DNA of 13,493 nt, taken from NCBI GenBank assembly GCA_035656335.1, contig DASRSS010000268.1, positions 1 to 13,493 on the forward strand, in the 5' to 3' direction. The translations under genes and the position numbers were made by a program. Below the pieces are notes generated by a model, which was not told the origin of the DNA, ran no database searches, and was given only the letters and a program-made list of their open reading frames with translations. Of this stretch, positions 1 through 6,404 are shown one piece after another (positions within the stretch are counted from its first letter, which is position 1; each line of letters opens with the position of its first letter). Source of the stretch: DASRSS01 sp035656335. GTDB lineage: Bacteria; Actinomycetota; Actinomycetes; Mycobacteriales; Jatrophihabitantaceae.

Positions 1-631
1 GGTCGCTGATCCCGGTCGCGGCGGAACCGCCGAGCTCGCCGTGGCGGTGATGCAGCCGGCACAGCACCTGGTAGTGCACGTCCGAGCCGCCGGGCGCGGT
101 GTCGGCCACCACGACCGTGTTCCCCTCGCGGGCCACGCGCCCGTCGACCACGCGCGCGTTGAGCCGTCCGGGCCGGCCGCACCAGCACAGCACCTCGACG
201 TGGACGGGCGCGATCTCGTCGGCCAGTTCCATCAGCCGCCGCGCGCCGGCGAACAGCCGGGTGCGGAAGTCGGTCGCGATGCCGAAGCAGTAGACGTCCA
301 CGTGCCAGTCGTCGACGAGCTCGGCCAGCTGGTCCACCTGCTCCGGCTCGAGGAAGCCGGCCTCGTCCACGATCAGGTAGTCCAGCGCGCGCCCCGCAGA
401 CCACTGTTCGCGCACGAGCGAGCGCAGGTCGGTGCGCTCGTCGATCTCGACCGCGGTGCGGGACAGCCCTACCCGGGTGGTGATCTTCGGCTGGCCGGAG
501 CGGTCGTGCAGCACCAGCAGCAACCCGTGCCGTCCCTGCCTGGCCTGGTTGTGATCGATCTGCAGCGCCAGCGTGGACTTGCCGCAGTCCATCGGGCCGT
601 AGAAGAACTTCAGCTGCGCCGGCATCGGCAT
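1..631 (-). CDS. tdk: Thymidine kinase, type II (3' end cut by window edge)
   Basis: Phosphorylates thymidine with ATP to give dTMP, in cytoplasmic pyrimidine salvage. The translated minus strand starts MPMPAQLKFFYGPMDCGKST, which holds the Walker A/P-loop (G12-T20). LIVDEAGFLE carries the Walker B Asp and the catalytic Glu at residue 90. A CWCG motif and a later LCRLHH motif are the expected zinc-binding pairs. The frame is still open at base 2, about 210 residues in, so only the last few residues should be missing. The start is uncertain: ATGs end at 631 and 625 with no clear Shine-Dalgarno. An in-frame GTG at 709 would add 26 disordered residues and lies 6 nt downstream of TAACCT, a leaderless-type -10. 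It is codirectional with, and 87 nt downstream of, the P450. The family call is secure; the start is not. Confidence 0.92.
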   Translation of the reverse strand, partial: MPMPAQLKFFYGPMDCGKSTLALQIDHNQARQGRHGLLLVLHDRSGQPKITTRVGLSRTAVEIDERTDLRSLVREQWSAGRALDYLIVDEAGFLEPEQVDQLAELVDDWHVDVYCFGIATDFRTRLFAGARRLMELADEIAPVHVEVLCWCGRPGRLNARVVDGRVAREGNTVVVADTAPGGSDVHYQVLCRLHHRHGELGGSAATGISD

Positions 632-718
632 CGCGCGGCGACCGCCCGCGGCCGGGACGGACGCCAGCGCGCCGCCGACCGGGCCGTCGGGTTCGTCAGC
701 GTCGGGCACCCCGCGAGG

Positions 719-2050
719 TTACCCGCGCGCGACCAGCCGGACCGGCAGGCCGTCCTTGGGGCGCGGCAGCGACACCCAGTCGATCGGCATCGTGTAGCCG
801 TCCGGCACGCTCCACCGGTACTTCAGCAGCATCTGGTGCATGGCCGCCTTGATCTCCATCATCCCGAAGTGCAGCCCGATGCACTTGTGCACGCCGTTGC
901 CGAACGGCATCCACGCGTTGCGGTGCACCTTGTCCTCCTGGCGCGCGGGGGAGAACCGTTCGGGGTCGAACCGCTCCGGGTCCGGCCACACGTCCGGCAG
1001 GTGGTGGCCGGCGTAGAGGCTGACGCTGACGTGCGTGTCCTTCGGGATCGGGTAGCCGAGCACCTCGGTGTCCTTGACGGTCCGGCGGGCGACCGCGGGC
1101 ACCGGCGTGATCAGCCGCATCGATTCGCGCGCCACCATGTCCAGCGACGGCAGCCGGTCGAGGTCGTCGAAGTCGAGCTGTTCCTTGCCGAGCGCGAGCG
1201 ACTCGTCCCGGCAACGGTTCTGCCACTCGGGGTGCTTGGCCAGGTAGTAGCTCATCGACGTCATCGTGATCGTCGTCGTGTCGTGCGCGGCCATCAGCAG
1301 GAAGATCATGTGGTTGACGATGTCGTCGTCGGTGAACCGGTCGCCGTCCTCGCTGCGCGCGTGGCACAGCGCGCTGAACATGTCCTCGCCGTCGCCCGCG
1401 CGCTTGGCCGCCACCAGCGGGCGCAGATAGTCCTCGAGCACGCGGCGCCCGTCCAGGCCGCGCCACCAGCGCAGGCCGGGGACGGGGAAGCGCACCAGCG
1501 CCGTGCCGGCTCGCACGGTGTCAACGAAGGCCCGGTTCAACCGGTCGGACTCCGCGCCCAGCTCGCCACCCATGAACGTGCGGGTGGCCACGTCCAGCGT
1601 CGCCTGCTTGAGCGCGGGATAGACCCGGAACCGCGGGCCGGCCGGCCAGCCGTCGAGGCTGACGTCGAGCGCGTGGTTCATCGCGGCCAGGTAGCCGCGC
1701 AGCCGCGCCGACGTGAACGCCTCCTGCATGATGCGGCGGTGCAGGTGGTGTTCCTCGAAGTCGAGCAGCATCAGGCCGCGCTCGAAGAACGGCCCGATGA
1801 AGAACGACCAGCCCGGGCCGCTGGCGAACGCGCGGTCGCGGTTCTGCAGCACCTCGCCGGCCGCATCCGGCCCGCCGACGCTGACGATCTTCATCCCGAA
1901 CGCGCGGAGCCAGGACACCGGCCCGTACTTCTGGTAGCGGGACAGGTCGGCGAGCATCCGGCCCTGGGCGATGTCGAGCGAGTAGCCGAGCAGCGGCAGG
2001 CCGCCGTCGCCGGGAATGGTGCGTTCGGCCGTCGGCGTGGACACCTTCAT
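719..2050 (-). CDS. Cytochrome P450, CYP136-like
   Basis: A soluble haem-thiolate monooxygenase of 443 aa. The marks are the I-helix AAHDTTT (D257-T258), the K-helix ESMR (E309, R312) and the haem loop FGNGVHKCIG with axial Cys390. The N-terminal half, with GPFFERGLMLLDFEEHHLHRRIMQEAF-type sequence, closely resembles what I recall of M. tuberculosis CYP136 (Rv3059), which also has a TetR gene beside it. That similarity is from memory, not a search. The reading frame runs further upstream to 2254, but the ATG at 2050 gives the normal length and sits 7 nt after a good -10 hexamer. The ATG ending at 2062 would lie inside that -10. Substrate is unknown; no ferredoxin or reductase gene is in the window. 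Expression is probably controlled by the divergent TetR protein. Confidence 0.93.
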   Translation of the reverse strand: MKVSTPTAERTIPGDGGLPLLGYSLDIAQGRMLADLSRYQKYGPVSWLRAFGMKIVSVGGPDAAGEVLQNRDRAFASGPGWSFFIGPFFERGLMLLDFEEHHLHRRIMQEAFTSARLRGYLAAMNHALDVSLDGWPAGPRFRVYPALKQATLDVATRTFMGGELGAESDRLNRAFVDTVRAGTALVRFPVPGLRWWRGLDGRRVLEDYLRPLVAAKRAGDGEDMFSALCHARSEDGDRFTDDDIVNHMIFLLMAAHDTTTITMTSMSYYLAKHPEWQNRCRDESLALGKEQLDFDDLDRLPSLDMVARESMRLITPVPAVARRTVKDTEVLGYPIPKDTHVSVSLYAGHHLPDVWPDPERFDPERFSPARQEDKVHRNAWMPFGNGVHKCIGLHFGMMEIKAAMHQMLLKYRWSVPDGYTMPIDWVSLPRPKDGLPVRLVARG

Positions 2051-2085
2051 GGCCCCGACCATAGGGTGATAACGCTCGTTGTCAA
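2051..2085 (-). promoter_or_regulatory. P450 promoter, apparently leaderless
   Basis: On the minus strand a perfect -35 TTGACA (2080-2085) is followed by a 16-nt spacer and TATGGT (2058-2063) as -10. Transcription would begin at about 2050-2051, that is at the P450 ATG, and there is no Shine-Dalgarno. Leaderless mRNAs are common in actinobacteria. The assignment is by eye. Confidence 0.6.
2067..2084. promoter_or_regulatory. Inverted-repeat operator between P450 and TetR genes
   Basis: TGATAACG-CT-CGTTGTCA has 8-bp arms with a single mismatch. It overlaps the -35 and spacer of the P450 promoter and lies 40 bp before the regulator start. That is the expected place for a site where the divergent TetR protein represses the P450 and itself. 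That this protein binds here is inference. Confidence 0.5.
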
Positions 2086-2113
2086 CAGTGTGGGCTGAGG
2101 TGGATCGTGCATC

Positions 2114-2118
2114 GGGGA
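2114..2118 (+). promoter_or_regulatory. Ribosome binding site deciding the TetR start
   Basis: GGGGA lies 5 nt before the GTG at 2124. The alternative in-frame starts at 2079 (TTG), 2088 (GTG) and 2100 (GTG) have no such signal, and the first two would place coding sequence over or against the operator. Confidence 0.45.
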
Positions 2119-2123
2119 CGGAT

Positions 2124-2750
2124 GTGAGCGCGCCGCGCGCGTACCGCGGGCTGAACCGCGACGAGCGCGTCGAGCAGCGGCGCGCGCAGCTGATCGAGAC
2201 CGGCCTGGACTGCCTGCACGCGGACGGGCTGTCCGGTGTCAGCGTCCGCTCCATCTGCGCCCGCGCCCGGTTGACGCCGCGCTACTTCTACGAGAGCTTC
2301 GCCGGCCTCGACGAGCTGCTGGTGGCCGTCGTCGACGTGGTGGCCGCAGAGGTCGCCGCGGCCACCCTCGCCGCCATCGCCGGCGCGCGCGACGCCGGCT
2401 GGGAGGCCCAGGTCCGCGCGGCGATCGACGCCGGCTACGCGGTGGTCGCGGACGACCCGCGCAAGGCGACCGCGCTGCTCGTCGCAGGCGCGGGCCACGG
2501 TCCGCTGCGCGACCGACGGCACAAGATCGTCATCGATTACGCCGAGCTGGCGATGGCGAACCTGCCGCGGCTGGGCGCGCTGTCGCTCGCGGATCGGTCC
2601 CGCGCGCGCGCGACCGCGCTGTTCGTGATGGGCGGCGCGGCGGAGCTGATCGAGGCCGTGCTGTCCGGCACGCTGCGGCTGACGCGGGCGCAGGTCGTCG
2701 ACCTGCTCACCGCGATGTGGGTCTCGGTGCTCGCGACCGGCGAGGGCTGA
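2124..2750 (+). CDS. TetR-family regulator divergent from the P450
   Basis: A DNA-binding repressor-type protein of 208 aa, the usual length for the family. The N-terminal helix-turn-helix runs about residues 39-58 (VSVRSICARARLTPRYFYES). The recognition helix ends in RYFYESF, a variant of the usual YYHF/YNHF. The C-terminal part is Ala-rich and helical, as expected for ligand binding and dimerisation. The GTG at 2124 was chosen because of the GGGGA 5 nt upstream. The gene is divergent from the P450 across a short shared control region holding an inverted repeat, so the P450 is the likeliest target and its substrate or product a possible ligand. The same arrangement, TetR divergent from cyp136, is what I recall in M. 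tuberculosis (Rv3058c/Rv3059). It converges on the cupin gene 32 nt downstream. Confidence 0.88.
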   Translation: MSAPRAYRGLNRDERVEQRRAQLIETGLDCLHADGLSGVSVRSICARARLTPRYFYESFAGLDELLVAVVDVVAAEVAAATLAAIAGARDAGWEAQVRAAIDAGYAVVADDPRKATALLVAGAGHGPLRDRRHKIVIDYAELAMANLPRLGALSLADRSRARATALFVMGGAAELIEAVLSGTLRLTRAQVVDLLTAMWVSVLATGEG

Positions 2751-2754
2751 GGAC

Positions 2755-2790
2755 CGCGCCGGTCAGCCGGGAATCGCGCCGGTCAGCCGG
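2755..2790. repeat. Tandem 16-bp repeat with hairpin at the TetR/cupin convergence
   Basis: CGCGCCGGTCAGCCGG occurs at 2755-2770 and again at 2775-2790, a 20-bp period. The second copy contains the cupin stop codon and forms a 6-bp stem with a 4-nt loop (2777-2782 pairs with 2787-2792). The first copy can pair only 4 bp. It may serve as a weak shared terminator, though there is no T-tract. Confidence 0.5.
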
Positions 2791-3124
2791 CGTGCGCGCG
2801 CGGCACCGCGGTCAGCAGCACCGCGCTGTCCTCGACCGCGAGCAGGCTGTGCCGTGCCGGCGGGATCTCGACGAGGTCCCCGGACCTGGCCTGCCAGGTG
2901 TCCTCGCCCGCCACCAGCTCGACCCGTCCGGTGACGACGTAGAGCGTCGCCTCGCCCGGGTTCTCGTGCTCGGACAGCTGCGAGCCCGCCTTGAGCGCGA
3001 CCATGGTCTGGCGCATCACGTGCTCGTGCCCGCCCACCACGGTGGACGCGGCGCGCCCGGCGTCCGAGCGGCCGGCGTCCTCGAGCAGCTCGCGGGCAAG
3101 GGCGTCCAGGGAGTGCTTGTGCAT
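2783..3124 (-). CDS. Small single-domain cupin protein
   Basis: A 113-aa beta-barrel cupin. Motif 1 reads H53-E-N55-P-G-E58 and motif 2 ends in P-x-x-R-H92, so three of the usual four metal ligands are present and the second His of the HxH pair is replaced by Asn. The sequence PGEATLYVVTGRVEL followed by GDLVEIPPARHSLLA is typical of small bacterial cupins of unknown role, often linked to stress or small-molecule sensing. The ATG at 3124 lies 6 nt after CAGAGT, a possible leaderless-type -10. The gene is divergent from the second TetR gene across 56 nt that hold a long palindrome, so it is probably in that repressor's regulon. A catalytic activity cannot be assigned. Confidence 0.85.
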   Translation of the reverse strand: MHKHSLDALARELLEDAGRSDAGRAASTVVGGHEHVMRQTMVALKAGSQLSEHENPGEATLYVVTGRVELVAGEDTWQARSGDLVEIPPARHSLLAVEDSAVLLTAVPRAHAG

Positions 3125-3149
3125 GCGTCCACTCTGGCACGCCGCTGGA

Positions 3150-3180
3150 CCAAGTAATGAATCCGTGATTCACTGCTTGG
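3150..3180. promoter_or_regulatory. Palindromic operator shared by cupin and TetR genes
   Basis: A 31-bp palindrome has 14-bp arms (3150-3163 and 3167-3180) around a CGT spacer, with 12 of 14 positions matching. The core is TGAATC-CGT-GATTCA and the outer ends are CCAAG and CTTGG. It ends at the base before the TetR GTG and covers the -35 region of the cupin gene, so a bound dimer should block both directions. The form is typical of TetR autoregulatory sites; identity of the binder is inferred. Confidence 0.75.
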
Positions 3181-3792
3181 GTGGCGTACCGACGCACCCC
3201 GCAGATCCAGGCCCGGCTGGACGCCCAGCGCGCCGGCATCGTGCAGGCCGCCTCGGACCTGGTCGCCGAGTCGGGCTACGCCGGGGCGTCGGTGTCCCGG
3301 GTGGCCGCCCGCGCGGGGATCGCGCCGGGCACCGTCTACAACCACTTCGCCGGCAAGGCCGACCTGCTCGCCGAGGTGTTCCGGGTCGTCGTCAGCACCG
3401 AGGTCGACGCGGTGCGCGAGGCGACGCAGCGCGCCGGTTCCGCGGCCGACCGCGTGGTCGCCGTCGTCGAGACGTTCGCCGGACGCGCCATGAAGCGGCC
3501 GCGGCTGGCCTACGCGCTGCTCGCCGAACCGGTCGACCCGAAGGTCGACGAGCTGCGGCTGCACTTCCGCCGCGCGTTCACCGAGGTCGTCGCCGACGCG
3601 ATCGCCGACGGCGTGCGCACCGGCGAGCTGCCGCCGCAGAACGCCGGCGTGGTCGCGTCCGCGCTCGTCGGCGCGTTCGGCGAGGTGCTCGTCGGACCGC
3701 TCGCCACCGGCCAGGCCGACCCCGACACCGTCCCCACCGCCATCACGTTCGCCGTCCGCGGAATAGGAGCAACCGATGCCAGCCACGCATGA
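3181..3792 (+). CDS. TetR-family regulator of the acyl-CoA operon
   Basis: A 203-aa TetR-type regulator. The helix-turn-helix covers about residues 36-55 (ASVSRVAARAGIAPGTVYNH), followed by the family signature FAGKADLL. The GTG at 3181 is taken as start because it gives a normal N-terminus and directly abuts the operator palindrome. No Shine-Dalgarno precedes it, so translation may be leaderless. The 3' end overlaps the acyl-CoA dehydrogenase gene by 17 nt, so regulator and enzymes are translated from one message. It probably senses an acyl-CoA or related intermediate, as several TetR regulators of fatty-acid and branched-chain catabolism do; that ligand is inference. Confidence 0.9.
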   Translation: MAYRRTPQIQARLDAQRAGIVQAASDLVAESGYAGASVSRVAARAGIAPGTVYNHFAGKADLLAEVFRVVVSTEVDAVREATQRAGSAADRVVAVVETFAGRAMKRPRLAYALLAEPVDPKVDELRLHFRRAFTEVVADAIADGVRTGELPPQNAGVVASALVGAFGEVLVGPLATGQADPDTVPTAITFAVRGIGATDASHA

Positions 3793-5407
3793 GGTCACCA
3801 ACCAGGTACCGCCGCACACCGGCCGGGACATCACCGCGCACCCCGCGCTGTTCGAGGCGCTGCACCGCGAGGGCGCCGGCTGGGCCGAGGACGAGGTCCG
3901 CGCGCTCGGCGCGCTCGGCAACAGCGCGGCAGTGCAGGAGTGGGGACGGCTGGCCAACGAGCACCCGCCCGTGCTGCACACGCACGACCGCTACGGCTTC
4001 CGCGTCGACGAGGTCGAGTACCTGCCGCAGTACCACGAGCTGATGCGCACCGCAGTGGAGCACGGTCTGCACGGCGCCCCGTGGGCCGACGACCGGCCGG
4101 GCGCGCACGTGGCGCGCGCCGCGAAGGTGATGACGTGGGGCGTGTCCGACGCCGGCCACTTGTGCCCGATCTCCATGACGTACGCGGTCGTGCCGGCGCT
4201 GCGCACGACTCCGGAGCTCGCCGCGCAGTACGAGCCGCTGCTGACGAACCGGGTGTACGACTTCGGCCTGCGCGCGCCGCTGACCAAGGCCGGCCTGATC
4301 GCGGGCATGTCCATGACCGAGAAGCAGGGCGGTTCGGACGTGCGCGCGAACACGACGCGGGCCGTGCCCCAGCCGGACGGCACGTACCGGCTGGTCGGGC
4401 ACAAGTGGTTCACCTCGGCGCCGATGTCCGACCTGTTCCTGACGTTGGCGCAGACCGAGGGCGGGCTGTCCTGCTTCCTCGTGCCGCGCGTGCTGCCGGA
4501 CGGTTCGCGCAACGCGTTCTTCCTGCAGCGGCTGAAGGACAAGCTCGGCAACAAGTCCAACGCGTCCTCGGAGGTCGAGTACGAGGAGGCGACCGGCTGG
4601 CTCGTCGGCGAGGAGGGGCGCGGCGTCCGCACCATCATCGAGATGGTCAACATGACGCGCCTGGACTGCGCGCTGATGGCCGCGTCCGGGATGCGCATCG
4701 GTCTGGCCAACGCGATCCATCACGCGACGCACCGGCGCGCGTTCGGCGCGCGGCTGCTCGACCAGCCGGCGATGATCAACGTGCTCGCCGACCTGGCCGT
4801 CGACTCCGAGGCGGCGACCACGGTCGTGCTGCGGCTCGCCGGCGCCGTCGACCGTTCGCTGCGCGGCGACCGCGCCGAGGCGGCGTTCCGGCGCGTGGGC
4901 CTGGCCGTCACGAAGTACTGGCTCTGCAAGCGGCTCGCCTCGCATACCGTCGAGGCGCTGGAATGTCTCGGCGGCAACGGCTACATCGAGGACTCCGGCA
5001 TGCCGCGGCTGTACCGCGAGGCGCCGCTGATCTCGATCTGGGAGGGCTCGGGCAACGTCGCGGCGCTCGACACACTGCGCGCGATGGTCAAGGAGCCCGA
5101 GACGATCGAGGCGTTCTTCGGCGAACTCGAGCTGGCGGCCGGCACCGACGCGCGCTACGACGATGCGCTGGCCATGCTGCGCAAGGAGTTCTCCGACCCC
5201 GAGGACCTGCAGTACCGCGCGCGGCACGTCGTCGAGCGGATGGCCATGCTGCTGCAGGGCTCGCTGCTGCTGCGTCACGGCGACCCGGCGGTGTCGGACG
5301 CGTTCAACGCCTCGCGGCTGGCACGGGACTGGGGCGTCGCATACGGCACGCTGCCGCGCGGCCTCGACACCGCGACGATCCTGGAGCGCGCCAAGGTCGG
5401 CGAGTAG
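3776..5407 (+). CDS. AidB-like acyl-CoA dehydrogenase
   Basis: An FAD enzyme expected to oxidise an acyl-CoA to the 2,3-enoyl-CoA in the cytoplasm. At 543 aa it is longer than common acyl-CoA dehydrogenases (about 380-400) and matches E. coli AidB (541 aa) along its length as I recall it: LYREAPLISIWEGSGN, MTEKQGGSDV, LVGHKWF and LKDKLGNKSNASSEVE. Glu423 in IWEGSGN is at the position of the catalytic base (Glu425 in AidB). The start is ATG with GGAG 6 nt upstream. It overlaps the TetR gene and is followed 3 nt later by the crotonase gene. E. coli AidB belongs to the Ada response and binds DNA, but no Ada, AlkA or AlkB gene is here. The TetR and crotonase partners suggest a catabolic acyl-CoA role instead. 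The true substrate is unknown. Confidence 0.93.
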   Translation: MPATHEVTNQVPPHTGRDITAHPALFEALHREGAGWAEDEVRALGALGNSAAVQEWGRLANEHPPVLHTHDRYGFRVDEVEYLPQYHELMRTAVEHGLHGAPWADDRPGAHVARAAKVMTWGVSDAGHLCPISMTYAVVPALRTTPELAAQYEPLLTNRVYDFGLRAPLTKAGLIAGMSMTEKQGGSDVRANTTRAVPQPDGTYRLVGHKWFTSAPMSDLFLTLAQTEGGLSCFLVPRVLPDGSRNAFFLQRLKDKLGNKSNASSEVEYEEATGWLVGEEGRGVRTIIEMVNMTRLDCALMAASGMRIGLANAIHHATHRRAFGARLLDQPAMINVLADLAVDSEAATTVVLRLAGAVDRSLRGDRAEAAFRRVGLAVTKYWLCKRLASHTVEALECLGGNGYIEDSGMPRLYREAPLISIWEGSGNVAALDTLRAMVKEPETIEAFFGELELAAGTDARYDDALAMLRKEFSDPEDLQYRARHVVERMAMLLQGSLLLRHGDPAVSDAFNASRLARDWGVAYGTLPRGLDTATILERAKVGE

Positions 5408-5410
5408 GCG

Positions 5411-6325
5411 ATGGGGGAGTACCGGACGCTGACCTACGAGGTCACCGGGCGAATCGCGCGGATCACGTTCGACCGTCCCGAGCACGGCAACGCGATCACG
5501 ATGGACACCCCGGTCGAGCTGTCACAGGCGGTGGAGCGTGCCGACCTCGACCGGGGCGTGCACGTCATCGTCGTCGCCGGGCGTGGGAGCGGCTTCTGCG
5601 GCGGTTATGACCTGGGCATGTTCGCCGAGCAGGGCATGGACGGGCAGCCCGCTCCGTCCGAGTACACCGGAACGGTCCTGGACCCGGCCGTGCAGGCGGC
5701 CAACCACGACCCGTCCCGCACCTGGGACCCGATGGTCGACTACGCGCTGATGTCCCGCTTCAACAAGGGGTTCGCCAGCCTGCTGCACGCGAACAAGCCG
5801 ACGGTGGCGAAGCTGCACGGCTTCTGCGTCGCCGGCGGGACGGACATCGCGCTGTTCGCGGACCAGATCATCGCGGCCGCCGACACCAAGATCGGCTACC
5901 CGCCGATGCGGGTATGGGGTGTGCCTGCGGCGGGCATGTGGGCGCACCGGCTGGGCGACCAGCGCGCCAAGCGGCTGCTGTTCACCGGGGACTGCATCAC
6001 CGGTGCCGAGGCCGCGGAGTGGGGGCTGGCGGTCGAGGCGCCCCCGGCGGACGAACTCGACGAACGCACCGAGACCCTGCTCGAGCGGATCGCCCGGACG
6101 CCGCTGAACCAGTTGATGATGGCCAAGCTGGCGCTGAACTCCGCGCTGTTCGCGCAGGGCGTCGCGACCAGCGGCATGATCAGCACGGTCTTCGACGGCA
6201 TCGCGCGGCACACGCCCGAGGGCTACGCGTTCGCGCGCACCGCGGCGCAGGACGGCTTCCGCGCCGCTGTCCGCGAGCGGGACGAGCCGTTCGGCGACCA
6301 CGGCCGGAGGGTGCACCGCGGCTGA
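5411..6325 (+). CDS. Crotonase-superfamily protein lacking both hydratase glutamates
   Basis: A 304-aa enoyl-CoA hydratase/isomerase-fold protein. The oxyanion-hole regions GFCGGYDL (about residues 58-65) and GFCVAGGTDIALFAD are present, so CoA-thioester binding is likely. Aligned by eye to rat mitochondrial hydratase, Glu144 becomes Asp145 and Glu164 becomes Pro165 (in IGYPPMRVWGVP). The usual two-glutamate water addition is therefore unlikely. The YPP-x-RVWG segment seems to recur in some actinobacterial crotonases, so this may mark a subfamily rather than decay. ATG starts 3 nt after the dehydrogenase stop, indicating translational coupling. It could be an isomerase, hydrolase, decarboxylase or a hydratase using Asp. 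Fold is certain; reaction is not. Confidence 0.9.
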   Translation: MGEYRTLTYEVTGRIARITFDRPEHGNAITMDTPVELSQAVERADLDRGVHVIVVAGRGSGFCGGYDLGMFAEQGMDGQPAPSEYTGTVLDPAVQAANHDPSRTWDPMVDYALMSRFNKGFASLLHANKPTVAKLHGFCVAGGTDIALFADQIIAAADTKIGYPPMRVWGVPAAGMWAHRLGDQRAKRLLFTGDCITGAEAAEWGLAVEAPPADELDERTETLLERIARTPLNQLMMAKLALNSALFAQGVATSGMISTVFDGIARHTPEGYAFARTAAQDGFRAAVRERDEPFGDHGRRVHRG

Positions 6326-6333
6326 GCCACCCG
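6318..6333 (+). repeat. 16-bp direct repeat, left copy (flanks ZIP gene)
   Basis: GCGGCTGAGCCACCCG occurs here and again at 7171-7186. Each copy spans the TGA stop of the gene it ends (crotonase here, ZIP transporter there), so the two copies bracket the ZIP gene and its promoter. It may be chance or a trace of a past insertion or duplication. Confidence 0.45.
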
Positions 6334-6336
6334 TTA

Positions 6337-6365
6337 TTGGGAATGGTTCTCATATCGAGTATGGT
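6337..6365 (+). promoter_or_regulatory. Promoter of the ZIP transporter gene
   Basis: TTGGGA (6337-6342) and TATGGT (6360-6365) are separated by 17 nt, giving a start of transcription near 6372 and a leader of about 33 nt. The leader carries AAAGG (6392-6396) 8 nt before the ATG. The -35 is covered by a Zur-like box. Confidence 0.5.
6338..6352. promoter_or_regulatory. Zur-like zinc-responsive box
   Basis: TGGGAATGGTTCTCA is an imperfect palindrome that matches 11 of 15 positions of TGAAAATGATTTTCA, the form I recall for actinobacterial Zur sites. It lies over the -35 of the promoter of a metal-importer gene, where Zur bound to zinc would repress import. The site is a visual match; binding is inferred. 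A different Fur-family regulator is possible. Confidence 0.55.
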
Positions 6366-6404
6366 TACGGCGTCCTACCGACCCAGCTCGCAAAGGCTCC
6401 CGCG

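Noticed and set aside
41..2098. Plus-strand open frame of 685 codons across tdk and the P450
   Set aside because: It is antisense to two genes with clear motifs, has Arg/His/Val-rich composition typical of GC-rich shadow frames, and resembles no family.
3776..5407. Calling the dehydrogenase a DNA-alkylation repair protein (aidB function)
   Set aside because: Similarity to AidB is real, but no Ada-response gene is nearby and the TetR and crotonase partners point to acyl-CoA metabolism.
3743..5485. Minus-strand open frame of 580 codons over the acyl-CoA dehydrogenase
   Set aside because: It is antisense to an AidB-like protein with full-length similarity; its composition is that of a shadow frame.
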